Shown: positions 18,171 to 28,836 of the stretch, piece by piece | Layout: every line of letters starts with the position of its first letter | Numbering within the stretch: the first letter of the stretch is position 1 | From: Betaproteobacteria bacterium HGW-Betaproteobacteria-16 | GTDB lineage: Bacteria > Pseudomonadota > Gammaproteobacteria > Burkholderiales > Burkholderiaceae_C | Assembly: GCA_002840835.1 (NCBI GenBank) | Contig: PHCQ01000009.1 | Location: 60,061 to 124,060, forward strand | DNA length: 64,000 bases | Direction of reading: 5' to 3' | Notes under the pieces: generated by a model | Databases searched by the model: none | What the model saw: only the letters and a program-made list of their open reading frames with translations | What the model was told of the DNA's origin: nothing | Translations under genes and position numbers: made by a program

Positions 18171-19193
18171 ATGTTCGAAACCGCGATCGCAGGCAGCCTG
18201 CCCAAACCGGCCTGGCTCGCCGAAACCGAAAAACTCTGGCCGCAGTGGAAGGCACAAGGCCCTGAACTGCAACAGGCCAAGGCCGACGCCACACTGCTGT
18301 GGATCAAGGCCCAGGAAGACGCCGGGCTGGACGTGATCGGTGATGGCGAGCAGGCGCGCCAGCACTTCGTGCACGGTTTTGTGGAACACGTGGAAGGCAT
18401 CGACTTCGAGCACAAGGTCACCATGGGCATCCGCAACAACCGCTACGACGCCCAGGTACCACAGGTGGTGGCGCCGCTGCGCCTGAAAGGCCGCGTGCAT
18501 GCGTTTGAAGCGCAACTCGCACGCAAGCACACCAAGAAAAAACTCAAGTTCACCCTGCCCGGCCCCATGACCATTGTGGACACCGTGGCCGACCGGTACT
18601 ACGGCGACAAGGTGAAGATGGCGATGGCGTTCGCCGAGCTGCTGAACCAGGAAGCGCTGGCGCTGCAGGCCGACGGGGTGGACATCATCCAGTTCGACGA
18701 ACCGGCCTTCAACGTCTACATGCAGGACGCCGCCGACTGGGGCGTGGCCGCGCTTGAAGTGGCCGCACGAGGCCTGACCTGCACAACCGCCGTGCACATC
18801 TGCTACGGCTACGGCATCAAGGCCAACGTGGACTGGAAGCAGACGCTGGGCGAGCAGTGGCGACAGTACGAGCAGGTATTCCCTGCGCTGGCCAAGAGCA
18901 GCATCGACCAGGTGAGCCTGGAATGCTTCCACTCGCACGTGCCACCCGAGCTGATGAAACTGCTCGAAGGCAAGCAGGTGATGGTAGGTGTGATCGACGT
19001 GGCCAGCGACACCATCGAAACACCCGAAGAAATCGCCGACACCATCGGCATGGCGCTTCAATACGTGGCCAAGGACAAGCTCATCGCCTGCACCAACTGC
19101 GGCCTGGCTCCCATGAGCCGGGAGGTGGCGATGGCCAAGCTAGAAGCACTGGCACAAGGTGCGGCGCTGGCGCGGCAGCGCTACGGCGGCTGA
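18171..19193 (+). CDS. Core-type cobalamin-independent methionine synthase, MesD-like
   Basis: TAIAGSLPKPAWLAETEKLWPQWK...DVIGDGEQARQHFVHGFVEHVEGIDFE...TLPGPMTIVDT...IIQFDEPAFNVY...AVHICYGYGIKANVDWK...VSLECFHSHVPPELM...CTNCGLAPMSREVA; lacks the MetE N-terminal domain. Confidence 0.82.
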   Translation: MFETAIAGSLPKPAWLAETEKLWPQWKAQGPELQQAKADATLLWIKAQEDAGLDVIGDGEQARQHFVHGFVEHVEGIDFEHKVTMGIRNNRYDAQVPQVVAPLRLKGRVHAFEAQLARKHTKKKLKFTLPGPMTIVDTVADRYYGDKVKMAMAFAELLNQEALALQADGVDIIQFDEPAFNVYMQDAADWGVAALEVAARGLTCTTAVHICYGYGIKANVDWKQTLGEQWRQYEQVFPALAKSSIDQVSLECFHSHVPPELMKLLEGKQVMVGVIDVASDTIETPEEIADTIGMALQYVAKDKLIACTNCGLAPMSREVAMAKLEALAQGAALARQRYGG

Positions 19194-19256
19194 GATTCCG
19201 TCATGCGCGAGTGAAGCGAGGCGCTGGCGGTCGGCTCGCGCCTCACTTCCGTGCTT

Positions 19257-19628
19257 TCACACCCGAATCACTTCGCCTTTGAGCGACCACAGGATCGCCA
19301 GCACCTCATTGCGTGTGGCGGGCTCGACGCCGCATTTTTCCAGCGCGTCCATGGCATCGTCGATCACGGTGATGAACTCTTGCTCACTCACGTTCATGCC
19401 CTTGTGGGTGGTCAGCATGTCCTTGCCCGAATAGCTCTCGGGCCCGCCGGCACCGGCGCAGAAAAATTCAATCACGCGGGTTTCGACGCGATCCAGGTCG
19501 GGGCTGTTTTCGTAGCGGGTCTTCACCAGCGGATTGGCCAGGTGGTTCTTCATCAGTTCGCGGGTGATGCGGGTGATGCCTTCGCGGCGACCGAGGCGGT
19601 CGTACAGGGTTTCAGCGACAGCGTTCAT
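19257..19628 (-). CDS. Truncated hemoglobin (group 1-like)
   Basis: TLYDRLGRREGITRITRELMKNHLANPLVKTRYENSPDLDRVETRVIEFFCAGAGGPESYSGKDMLTTHKGMNVSEQEFITVIDDAMDAL. Confidence 0.88.
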   Translation of the reverse strand: MNAVAETLYDRLGRREGITRITRELMKNHLANPLVKTRYENSPDLDRVETRVIEFFCAGAGGPESYSGKDMLTTHKGMNVSEQEFITVIDDAMDALEKCGVEPATRNEVLAILWSLKGEVIRV

Positions 19629-19681
19629 GACATGTGCTCCTTGGATGGGTGGAGGGAAAGAGGGAGGGAAGCCACCTGGAT

Positions 19682-19888
19682 TCAATGCCGCAGAACCTGC
19701 AGCCATGAGTCGTACTCGATGTCACCCGCGTCGGGCTCACCTCCACCGAGTTCGCGTCGCAAGGCTTGCAGGCCGCCAGCCAACGCCAGCTCCAGCGCAT
19801 GCAATGAAGCGTTCGTCGGTGGCTGTGGCAGGGTCAGCACGGCGGGGTCGCTGGCGGGCAGCGGCAAGGTGAGCTGAAAGGGGGTCAT
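19682..19888 (-). CDS. Hypothetical 68-aa protein upstream of the truncated hemoglobin
   Basis: ORF co-oriented with the globin gene; MTPFQLTLPLPASDPAVLTLPQPPTNASLHALELALAGGLQALRRELGGG. Confidence 0.5.
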   Translation of the reverse strand: MTPFQLTLPLPASDPAVLTLPQPPTNASLHALELALAGGLQALRRELGGGEPDAGDIEYDSWLQVLRH

Positions 19889-20017
19889 GGTGCGCTCCTG
19901 GTGACGGGCTGGCCGGAATTGGCCAAGCCGGACCCCATGGTGCTCAGCCCTCGTTCCTCAAGCGTTCCTGGCTCTTCTGGCACTTGCGCATCGACACCGG
20001 TGGCGACACACTGAGCC

Positions 20018-23000
20018 ATGCCCAGCGCTGCGCCCCACCCCACACCCGATGCACCCGGCCACTTGCGGGTGACGCTGCTGGGTGGTTTTGCGGCGTCGGT
20101 GAACGGGACCGAGATTGCGACCGATCGATGGCCTGCCCTTCGCGCCACCCATCTTGTGCAGCTGCTGAGCCTGCAGCCCCGCCACAGGGCGGCCCGCGAC
20201 AGGGTCATCGACGCGCTGTGGCCGCAACTGGAGCCTGATGCGGGTGCGGCCAATTTGCGCAAGGCACTGCACCATGCGCGGCAGGCCCTGGGGCGCCACG
20301 ACAGCCTGGTGCAGCAGGCCGGCGAACTGGTGCTCTGGCCCAGCGGCACCCTCACGGTGGACGCCGACGCGTTTGAGCAAAGCGCCGACGCAGCACTGCG
20401 CCTGCGCGATCCGGCCGCCTGCGCCGATGCCGCCCACGCGTACACCGGGCTGGTGCTGCCAGGCGCACGCTTTGAAGCCTGGACGGAACCCGCGCGCGAA
20501 CGCCTGCATGCGCGCTACCTCGACCTGCTGCGTGCCAGTGCGCAATGGGCGACGCTGGCCCAGCAAGACCCCACTGACGAGGGTGCGCACCGGGCGCTGA
20601 TGCAACAGGCGCTGGATGCGGGCAATCGCGCCGCCGCGCTGCACTGGTACGCGCGTTTGCGCGAGGCCCTGCAACAGGCGCTGGGGGTGTCACCCGATGC
20701 GCAGACCGAGGCCTTGTACGTGCGCTGTGTGGAAGGCCTTCAGGCCACCGGGCCGGCTTTCGTGGGGCGATCGGCCGAGCTGGGGCGTGTGACGGCCTGC
20801 CTGGCAGCGCCTGCGGTGGAGCGCCCAGGCGGCTTGCTGTTGCGTGGCCCGCCCGGCATGGGCAAAAGCGCCCTGTGTCGCGAGGTCACCGCCATGGCCC
20901 GTCAAAGGGGCTGGCAGGTGTTGAGGGTGGACGCTGCCCAGACCGGGCGCGCGTACGCCGTGATCGCGTCCATCACCGAGCATCTGGTGCTGGGCGACCG
21001 CGCGCTGCTGGACAAGATCGGCCCCGCCGCCCGCGCGGTGCTGACACAGATCAGCCCGTTGGCGGCGCCAGCGAGCCCACTGCAGGGGCCGCTGGGGCGC
21101 CACCAGGTGGTGGGTGCCGTGCGCCGCCTGCTGTTGGCAGCGGCGGGCGACGATCCCCTGCTGCTGCAGATCGACGATGCGCACCTCATCGGCGACGCCG
21201 ATGTGGACGTGCTGCTGCAACTGGCCATGGCCGGTGCACCCCTGTGTGTGCTGCTGGCCACGCGACCACCGGCGCAGGACAGCGCACTGGGCCGCGGTGT
21301 GGGCCGCCTCCAGCGCGCCGGCGTGCTGCAGGTCTTCGATCTGGCGCCGCTGACCGACGAGGAGTGCCGTCGCCTGATCGAGCGCGCCGCCGATCCACCC
21401 CCGACAGGCGAGATGGTGAACCGCATCGTCCAGCTGGCGCAAGGCCACCCGTTTGCCGCGATCGAGCTGGCTCGCAGCGCAACCACCGGTGCTGAACACA
21501 CCTTGCCGGCCAGCGCCGCCGAAGCCATCACCGCACGGCTGTGCGACGTGCCTGCCAGTGCACGGGCCTTGCTGCACTGGATGGCGTTGACTGGCGATGA
21601 ATGTGACGTCGGCTTCGTGGAAGCGCTGGCCAGCCTGGCCCAGGTGCCGGCCCTTTCAACACTGGACGACGCACTGGCCGCTGGCGTGCTGGTGCTGGCC
21701 GGCAGTCGCTACCGGTTCCGGCACGAGCTGGTGCGCCAGGCCCTGATCGGCCAGCTTGCGCCGCACCACCGCATGAAGATGCACCGCCAGATCGCCACCG
21801 AACTGGCCGAACGGGGCGCGGCTCCCGCCAGCGTGGCACAGCACTGGCTGGAGGGCGCTCAGCCGAAGCAGGCCCTGCCATGGCTGCTCTCCGCCGCGCA
21901 AGACGCGGTGCGTCTGGCCGCATTCAGTGACGCCCTTCGGCACCTCGATCAACTGTTGGCCCTGCAACCCGACCATGCAGACGCGCTCCGGCTGCGCGCC
22001 GAATCACTGGATGCGCGGGGCGACCCGGCGGCGCTGTTTGCGTACCGGCTGGCCGCCGCGGCGGCCAGCGAGGCCGAAAGCCACAACCTGCTGGCCAAGG
22101 CCGCTCTGGCGCAGGTGAAGCAGGGCGACCCCAAGGGGGCGCTGCTGGCCTTGGAGGGTGTCATGCCCACCTCGGTGGAGGGCCGCCTGTGCGAGGCGCT
22201 GGCCTACAGCGGCGCAGCGGCGCTGGGGGCCACCGATCCGGCCATCGGCACCGCCAAATCGGCCGTGGCCCGCCGTCTGGCGCTGGCGTCTGGCGACACC
22301 TCGGCCCTGGTGGTGGCCTCGTGGGCGCAGGCGGCGGCGGCGCACGCGCGCGGCGAGTTGCACCGCAGCGTGTGGGCCGACCTGCAGGAGACGCGGCACG
22401 TGCCGCACCTGGCACTTCGCGTGTTCGATGGCCACCTGTGCATCACCCAGCGCTTTCTCTACGGTGCGCGACCCTACCCGGAAGTGATCGCCTTCGCCGA
22501 CGCGCTGTCCGTGGAGGCGCAGCGGCTGGGTGCAGCGCGGGGCCATGCCTTCGGCACCACCTTGCGCGGTGAAGCCGAATGGCTGGCAGGCGATCTGGTT
22601 GCCGCCAGGCAGCACCTGGAAGAAGGCGCGCGGCTGCACCGGGCCATCGGCGGTGCGGTGGGCGAAGCCTTGTCGCTGCAGCGGCTGGCAGAGGTGGCCA
22701 TGCAGGAAAAGCAACAGGAAGAAGCCCGCGACCTCATCGATCAGGCGCTGGACGTGGCGCGCCAGACCGACATCGGCTTTCACCTGCTCGACCGCATCTA
22801 CGGCACCCGCATCCAGCTGCACGGCAATGACCCCGCAGCGGCACTGCACGTGATGGAGGATGCCAGCGAGTCGGTGCGAGGGCCGCTGGAGACCTGCCCG
22901 GGTTGCCGCATCACCTTCGCCGTGCCGGCCGCCATTGCCGCCGCACGCGCCGGTGAAATCGAGCTGGCCGAACGGCACGAAACACAATGTGCCTACCTGG

Positions 23001-23197
23001 CCCAGGTGGTGATGCGCCTGCCAGCCTGGTATGCCGCACACGACGAGGTGCTCGGCCACATCGCTGCAGCCCGTGGCGGTCGATCACATGAATCGGCCAC
23101 CAGCCGGTTTGCCGCGGCGGCCCAGCGCTTTGCGGCCGCAGGGCAACCCTTTGATGCGGCCCGCTGTGAGGCACTTGCCGGCGGCGTTTCGCGTTGA
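20018..23197 (+). CDS. SARP/BTAD-type transcriptional activator fused to AAA ATPase and TPR-like C-terminus (1059 aa)
   Basis: LRVTLLGGFAASVNGTEIATDRWPALRATHLVQLLSLQP (winged helix)+ BTAD-like region; LLLRGPPGMGKSALCREVTAMA Walker A. Confidence 0.85.
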   Translation: MPSAAPHPTPDAPGHLRVTLLGGFAASVNGTEIATDRWPALRATHLVQLLSLQPRHRAARDRVIDALWPQLEPDAGAANLRKALHHARQALGRHDSLVQQAGELVLWPSGTLTVDADAFEQSADAALRLRDPAACADAAHAYTGLVLPGARFEAWTEPARERLHARYLDLLRASAQWATLAQQDPTDEGAHRALMQQALDAGNRAAALHWYARLREALQQALGVSPDAQTEALYVRCVEGLQATGPAFVGRSAELGRVTACLAAPAVERPGGLLLRGPPGMGKSALCREVTAMARQRGWQVLRVDAAQTGRAYAVIASITEHLVLGDRALLDKIGPAARAVLTQISPLAAPASPLQGPLGRHQVVGAVRRLLLAAAGDDPLLLQIDDAHLIGDADVDVLLQLAMAGAPLCVLLATRPPAQDSALGRGVGRLQRAGVLQVFDLAPLTDEECRRLIERAADPPPTGEMVNRIVQLAQGHPFAAIELARSATTGAEHTLPASAAEAITARLCDVPASARALLHWMALTGDECDVGFVEALASLAQVPALSTLDDALAAGVLVLAGSRYRFRHELVRQALIGQLAPHHRMKMHRQIATELAERGAAPASVAQHWLEGAQPKQALPWLLSAAQDAVRLAAFSDALRHLDQLLALQPDHADALRLRAESLDARGDPAALFAYRLAAAAASEAESHNLLAKAALAQVKQGDPKGALLALEGVMPTSVEGRLCEALAYSGAAALGATDPAIGTAKSAVARRLALASGDTSALVVASWAQAAAAHARGELHRSVWADLQETRHVPHLALRVFDGHLCITQRFLYGARPYPEVIAFADALSVEAQRLGAARGHAFGTTLRGEAEWLAGDLVAARQHLEEGARLHRAIGGAVGEALSLQRLAEVAMQEKQQEEARDLIDQALDVARQTDIGFHLLDRIYGTRIQLHGNDPAAALHVMEDASESVRGPLETCPGCRITFAVPAAIAAARAGEIELAERHETQCAYLAQVVMRLPAWYAAHDEVLGHIAAARGGRSHESATSRFAAAAQRFAAAGQPFDAARCEALAGGVSR

Positions 23198-23400
23198 ATG
23201 GCCGGATTTCGGGCATGATGCCCTGGCGGGTCAGGCGATCACACCTGCCCGGTCCATCTGCCGATGCTTGACTGACATCAAGGCCATCGAGTGCGGCATG
23301 TGTTCGAATGCCTTCAGGAGTTGGGGATGGATCGCTGCTGGACGCATCGGCCAGGATCACGCCCTGACCCTCCCCCGCAGTTCCCCAGACGGAGACCGTG

Positions 23401-24138
23401 ATGAACGTCGCTTCGCCGAAGACCGACCCCGTTTTTTCCGCCCAGGGCCTGACCAAGGTCTATGGCGAAGGCCCCACCGCGGTGCACGCACTGCGTGGCG
23501 TGGACCTCGACATCGTGCGCGGCGAGTTCGTGGTGCTGCTCGGCGCTTCGGGCAGCGGCAAGTCCACCCTGCTCAACATTCTGGGCGGACTCGACAGCGC
23601 CAGCGAGGGCACCGCGCGCTGGACGCACCAGGGCCAATCGCACGAATTGACCGGCGCCAGCGACGCCGAACTCACGCGCTACCGGCGTGAGCACGTGGGC
23701 TTCGTGTTCCAGTTCTACAACCTGATCCCCAGCCTCACCGCGCTGGAGAACGTGGCCCTGGTGACCGACCTGGCCGAAGACCCGATGCCGCCCGAAGAAG
23801 CCCTGGCGCTGGTCGGGCTGGAGGGGCGCATGAACCACTTCGTCTCCCAGCTCTCGGGCGGTGAACAGCAGCGCGTGGCCATTGCCCGCGCCATTGCCAA
23901 GCGGCCCGCCGTGCTGCTGTGCGACGAACCCACGGGTGCGCTGGACTGTGCCACCGGTGTGATGGTGCTGCAGGCCATCGAACACGTGAACCGCACACTG
24001 GGCACCACCACCGTTGTGATCACGCACAACGCCCCCATCGCAGACATGGCGGACCGCGTGCTGCGGCTGGCCGACGGCCGCATCGTGGACGCTCGTGTGA
24101 ATCCGCACAAGGTGGCGGCGTCCACGCTCAAATGGTGA
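23401..24138 (+). CDS. ABC transporter ATP-binding protein (LolD/MacB type)
   Basis: [25 protein letters not shown]...[33 protein letters not shown]. Confidence 0.94.
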   Translation: MNVASPKTDPVFSAQGLTKVYGEGPTAVHALRGVDLDIVRGEFVVLLGASGSGKSTLLNILGGLDSASEGTARWTHQGQSHELTGASDAELTRYRREHVGFVFQFYNLIPSLTALENVALVTDLAEDPMPPEEALALVGLEGRMNHFVSQLSGGEQQRVAIARAIAKRPAVLLCDEPTGALDCATGVMVLQAIEHVNRTLGTTTVVITHNAPIADMADRVLRLADGRIVDARVNPHKVAASTLKW

Positions 24139-24151
24139 AGCGCAAGCAAGC

Positions 24152-26521
24152 ATGAAAGCCCTGGACATCAAGCTCTGGCGCGACCTGCGCCGTCTGCGCA
24201 CCCAGGCCATCACCATTGCCGTGGTGGTGGCCATTGGCGTGGCCGGGTTTGTGGGCATGTTCTCGGTGCACGAATCGCTGCAATCCTCGCGCGACAGCTT
24301 CTACCGTGACAACCGCCTTGCCGACGTGTTCGCCAGTGTCAAGCGCGCGCCCTTGCACCTGCGCCAGCGCCTGGAGGCCATCGAGGGCGTGGCCGAAGTG
24401 CGGCTGGATGTGACCATGGACGCGCAGATTGCGTTGCCCGATGCTGATGCCCCCGTCACCGGCCGCTTCATTGGTCTGGACCTTGCCCAGGTGCATGCCC
24501 GGCGCCAGGGACTGAACACGCTCAGCCTGCGCAACGGCCGCTGGCCCGAGCGGGGTCACCAGCTGGAAGCCGTGGTCAGCGACCGTTTTGCCACCGCACG
24601 CGGACTGAAACCGGGCCAGAGCGTGCGGGCCATCCTCAATGGCCAGCTGGAGCTGGTGCACATCGTGGGCACCGCCATTTCGCCCGAATACGTGTTTGCC
24701 TCGCGCGGCGGCGCGCCCGACGACCAGACCTTCGGCATCTGGTGGATCGACCATGAACGCATGGTGCACGCGGCCGATATGCAAGGCGCCTTCAACCAGG
24801 TGTCGATGCGTCTGGACGCAGGCGCTTCCGTGCCCGCAGTGAAAGACCGGGCGGACCGGCTGCTGGACCCGTTCGGCACGCTCGGTGCCGTGGGCCGTGA
24901 CCAACAACTCTCGGCCAAGATCGTCAGCGACGAGCTGGCCCAGCTCAAGGTGATGGGCACCGTGCTGCCGGCGATCTTCCTTGCCGTGGCCATGTTCATC
25001 CTCAATGTGGTGATCAGCCGCCAGGTGGCCACGCAGCGCAGCCAGATTGCCGCCCTCAAAGCCCTGGGCTACGGCGACGGGGCCATCGCCTGGCACTACA
25101 TTCAGCTGGCCATGGTGATCGCCGGACTGGGGGCGCTGGCCGGCCTGGGTTTGAGCCTGTGGATTGGACAGCTCATGCTGGGCCTGTACGACGAGGTGTT
25201 CCGTTTCAACCAGCTGGCCTACGTGACCACGCCCTGGCTGGTGGCGGTGGCCGCCGGCATCACTGCCGGCGCTGCGGCCCTGGGCACCTGGACCGCCATT
25301 CACGCCGTGGTGCGACTCAAACCCGCGCAGGCCATGCAGCCCCCATCACCGCCCACCTACCGCCGCACGCTGGTGGAGCGGCTGGGCCTGGGCCGCTTTG
25401 TGCGCACCGGTGCTCTCATGGTGATCCGCAACTTCGAGCGGCGCCCGCTGCGCGCGGCCTTCACCGTGACCGGCATCGCACTGGCGGTGGCGCTGCAGAT
25501 ATCGGGTGCCTTCTGGCTCGACGCGATTGCCCACATCGTGGACACGCAGTTCCGCCAGGTTCAGCAGGGCGACGTGATGGTGAGCTTCGACCGGCCAGTT
25601 CCCTTGTCGGTGGCGAACGACCTGCGACGCTTGCCTGGCGTGATCGACGCCGAACCGTATCGAACGGAACCCGTGCGCATGCACCTGCGCGGACGCAGCG
25701 AAGACGCCGCCATCCTGGGGCTCGTGGACGAAGCGCAACTGTTTCGGGTGGTGGACGAAAAGCGCGGTCCGGTGGCGCTGCCGGACGAAGGCCTGGTGAT
25801 GTCGTCGCTGCTGGCACGCTCCATCGGCGCGCGCACGGGTGACCGGGTGGAGGTGGAATTCCGGCTCTGGAGCCAGACATGGACCAGCGTGGCGGTGGTG
25901 GACACCGTGCACACGATGATGGGCAAGCAGGCCTTCATGCGGCTGGACGCGCTGAACCGCTTGTCGCGCGACGGCGCGGGCGCAGGCGAAGCCGCATTGC
26001 AGGTGGACCCGCAGGCCATGCCGGCGTTCTGGGGCGCGGTGAAGAACGCACCGCTGATCAACGCCGTGTTCGACAAAGCGGGCACCATGGCCAGTTTCAA
26101 CGAGACCACGTCGCGCAACATGGGCGTGTTCAGCGGCATCCTCACCCTGTTTGCAGTGGCCATGGCGGTGGGCATCGTCTACAACGCCGCGCGCATCACG
26201 CTCTCGGAGCGTGCCTGGGAACTGGCCAGCCTGCGGGTGCTGGGCATGACGCGGGCCGAAGTCTCTGTGCTGTTGCTGGGCCAGCTCGCGGTGGAGCTCC
26301 TGGTGGCCCTGCCCATCGGCTGTGTGGCCGGCTGGGCGCTGGCCACGCTGATGATGCGCCTGATGTCGTCCGACAGCATCGATTTCCCGGTGGTCATCGA
26401 ACCATCGACTTATGCCATGGCTGCGCTGATCGTGCTGGCCGCGGGTGTGGTGAGCGCGCTCATGGTGCGCCGCCAGATCGACCGGCTGGACCTGGTGGCC
26501 GTTTTGAAAGTACGCGAATGA
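24152..26521 (+). CDS. FtsX-like ABC transporter permease
   Basis: 789 aa; two FtsX blocks separated by a periplasmic domain; [60 protein letters not shown]. Confidence 0.92.
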   Translation: MKALDIKLWRDLRRLRTQAITIAVVVAIGVAGFVGMFSVHESLQSSRDSFYRDNRLADVFASVKRAPLHLRQRLEAIEGVAEVRLDVTMDAQIALPDADAPVTGRFIGLDLAQVHARRQGLNTLSLRNGRWPERGHQLEAVVSDRFATARGLKPGQSVRAILNGQLELVHIVGTAISPEYVFASRGGAPDDQTFGIWWIDHERMVHAADMQGAFNQVSMRLDAGASVPAVKDRADRLLDPFGTLGAVGRDQQLSAKIVSDELAQLKVMGTVLPAIFLAVAMFILNVVISRQVATQRSQIAALKALGYGDGAIAWHYIQLAMVIAGLGALAGLGLSLWIGQLMLGLYDEVFRFNQLAYVTTPWLVAVAAGITAGAAALGTWTAIHAVVRLKPAQAMQPPSPPTYRRTLVERLGLGRFVRTGALMVIRNFERRPLRAAFTVTGIALAVALQISGAFWLDAIAHIVDTQFRQVQQGDVMVSFDRPVPLSVANDLRRLPGVIDAEPYRTEPVRMHLRGRSEDAAILGLVDEAQLFRVVDEKRGPVALPDEGLVMSSLLARSIGARTGDRVEVEFRLWSQTWTSVAVVDTVHTMMGKQAFMRLDALNRLSRDGAGAGEAALQVDPQAMPAFWGAVKNAPLINAVFDKAGTMASFNETTSRNMGVFSGILTLFAVAMAVGIVYNAARITLSERAWELASLRVLGMTRAEVSVLLLGQLAVELLVALPIGCVAGWALATLMMRLMSSDSIDFPVVIEPSTYAMAALIVLAAGVVSALMVRRQIDRLDLVAVLKVRE

Positions 26522-27750
26522 GCAACAAGAACCGAAGCAGCGGATGGCGCCGCTGGGCACCCTGGGCCCTGGCCGCCGTGGTGGTGGTAGGCCTGACCGT
26601 CTGGGCCTTTCAGCCCAGGCCGATGCAAGTGGAAGTGGCCAGTGTGTCGGTGGGCCGGTTTGAGCAGGTGCTGGAAGAAGACGGCCAGTTGCGGCTGAAG
26701 CAGCGCTACGTGATCGCCGCGCCCACGCAGGCCGAACTGCTGCGCCCGACCCTGAAGGTGGGCGATGCGGTGCAGGCCGGCGACGTGGTGGCCACGCTGG
26801 CACCCGCCGCACCCCAGATGATCGACGCCCGCACCCGCGTGGTGCTGCAACAGCGCGTGGGCAGCGCAGACGCCATGCGCCGCGCGGCGGCCGCCCAATT
26901 GCAGCGGCTGCAGACCGCACAGGCGCAAGCCGCCCTGGAAGCCGAACGCGCGGAGAAGCTCGCGAGCGAGCAGTTCATTGCGCCTTCCGCGCGCGACCAG
27001 ACCGCCTTGGCCCTGCGCTCCGCACAACAGGCGCTGGAAGCCGGCCGCGCCGAGGTGCGTGCTGCCGAATATGCCTTGGCCGAGGCCCGCGCCGCACTGG
27101 CGCAGTCTGAGCCAGCCACAGGCGCACGCACCGCTGGGTTGTGGCAGCTGCGCAGCCCCGTCAGCGGCCAGGTGATCAAGCTGCACCAGGACAGCGCCGT
27201 GACCGTGCAGGCTGGACAGGCCCTGCTGGACATTGGCGACACCCGCGCCATCGAAGCGGTGATTGACGTGCTGTCGACCGACGTGCCGCGCATTCCACCA
27301 GGCGCCGAGGTTGCGTTGACACTGGGCGCCGCCTCGCCCCCCCTGCAGGGCCGCGTGAACCGCATCGAACCGGTGGCTTTCACCAAGGTGTCTGCGCTGG
27401 GCATCGAAGAACAGCGGGTGAACGTGGTCGTTGAAGCCACGGCCCCTGAGGCGACTACCGGCACCTTGCTCGGCGAAGGCTATCGGGTCGATGCCCGCAT
27501 CACCGTGTCTTCACACGACGACGCGCTGCTGGTGCCCACCGCCGCCCTGGTGCGGGACGCCGATCAATGGCGGGTGCTGGTGGTCGAAGACGGCCACACC
27601 CAGGCCAGGCCCGTCACCGTGCTGGACCGCAACGCCGACATGGCCCGGGTGGAAAGCGGCGCGCAAGACAGCGTGAAGGAAGGGGATCAGGTCGTGCTCT
27701 ACCCTGGCACCACCATTCAGGGGGGTCAGCGGGTGAAGACGCGGGAGTGA
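26518..27750 (+). CDS. HlyD-family periplasmic adaptor
   Basis: N-terminal TM, GDVVATLAPAAPQMIDARTR lipoyl half, coiled coil, SPVSGQVIKLHQDSAVTVQAGQALLDIGDT; start overlaps upstream stop. Confidence 0.9.
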   Translation: MSNKNRSSGWRRWAPWALAAVVVVGLTVWAFQPRPMQVEVASVSVGRFEQVLEEDGQLRLKQRYVIAAPTQAELLRPTLKVGDAVQAGDVVATLAPAAPQMIDARTRVVLQQRVGSADAMRRAAAAQLQRLQTAQAQAALEAERAEKLASEQFIAPSARDQTALALRSAQQALEAGRAEVRAAEYALAEARAALAQSEPATGARTAGLWQLRSPVSGQVIKLHQDSAVTVQAGQALLDIGDTRAIEAVIDVLSTDVPRIPPGAEVALTLGAASPPLQGRVNRIEPVAFTKVSALGIEEQRVNVVVEATAPEATTGTLLGEGYRVDARITVSSHDDALLVPTAALVRDADQWRVLVVEDGHTQARPVTVLDRNADMARVESGAQDSVKEGDQVVLYPGTTIQGGQRVKTRE

Positions 27751-27865
27751 GGAGCGACCTTGCCCGCGGCCAAACTCCGGCCCGGCAACCCTGGTAACCG
27801 CCTGACTGGCCAGCAGTCCAGACCATGTCTCATGGTTTTCTTGAAATAGTTATAACTTTCTACGT

Positions 27866-27882
27866 GGTGTATATTACACACC
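27866..27882 (+). promoter_or_regulatory. Near-perfect 17-bp palindrome GGTGTATATTACACACC abutting the chrB ATG
   Basis: Direct reading; embedded in an AT-rich stretch (27836-27882); contains TATATT as candidate -10. Confidence 0.5.
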
Positions 27883-28836
27883 ATGTTGGCCATCCTCATC
27901 CTCACGCTGCCCACCCAGCCCAACGCCGTTCGGGTGCGGGTCTGGCGCTCACTCAAGACACTGGGCTGCGGCGCATTGCGAGACGGCGCTTATCTGCTGC
28001 CCTCAGAGCACGCAGCACTTTTTGAACCCCTGGCTGCCGAAGCGCGCGAGCACGGCGGTACGGCCATGGTCTTGTCCTTGTCTCCGAAGGACGACGCGCA
28101 GCGCGACGAACTGCTCGCCCTGTTCGATCGCACGGAGGCCTATGCGCAGTGGCGCGACACCGCCACAGCCCTTCAGGCTGAACTGCCCGCACTGGGTGAA
28201 ACAGAAGCCCGCAGGCGCTGGCGCGCGGTGGCAGAGGCGTTACACGGGCTGCATCGCATCGACTACTTCCCGGGTGCGGCGGCAGACCAGGCGCGATCCG
28301 AACTGGACACGCTGCGTCAGGCGCTGGACGCCCGGTTCTCCAGGGGCGAACCACGGCCCCTGGTAGACCACGGCATCGAACGGCTCGATGCCCGCAAATT
28401 CCAGGGCAAGCGCTGGGCCACCCGCGCACGGCCCTGGGTGGACCGGCTGGCCTGCGCCTGGCTGATCCGCCGTTTCATTGACCCACAGGCCCGGTTCATC
28501 TGGCTGAGCGACCCGGCCGCGTCGCCCGCGCCTCGGGGCGCTCTGGGTTTTGATTACGACGGCGCGCGCTTCACGCACGTGGGTGCGCGGGTGACGTTTG
28601 AAGTCCTGATCGCCGCCTTTGGCCTGGACCACGATGCCCGACTGCAGCGCATTGCCAGTGCGGTGCATTTTCTGGACGCCGGCGGTATTCCCGTGGCCGA
28701 AGCGGCGGGCCTGGAAAGCGTGCTGGGTGGATTGCGTGAACTGCACGCCGAAGACGATGCCTTGTTGGCCGCTGCCGCTGCTGTCTTCGACGCCTTGTAT
28801 GCATCCCCCTCCAACGGGTCGGGAGCCACCGCATGA
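27883..28836 (+). CDS. chrB: Chromate resistance protein ChrB
   Basis: LTLPTQPNAVRVRVWRSLKTLGCGALRDGAYLLP...LDARKFQGKRWATRARPWVDRLACAWLIRRFIDPQARFIWL...HVGARVTFEVLIAAFGLD. Confidence 0.92.
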   Translation: MLAILILTLPTQPNAVRVRVWRSLKTLGCGALRDGAYLLPSEHAALFEPLAAEAREHGGTAMVLSLSPKDDAQRDELLALFDRTEAYAQWRDTATALQAELPALGETEARRRWRAVAEALHGLHRIDYFPGAAADQARSELDTLRQALDARFSRGEPRPLVDHGIERLDARKFQGKRWATRARPWVDRLACAWLIRRFIDPQARFIWLSDPAASPAPRGALGFDYDGARFTHVGARVTFEVLIAAFGLDHDARLQRIASAVHFLDAGGIPVAEAAGLESVLGGLRELHAEDDALLAAAAAVFDALYASPSNGSGATA

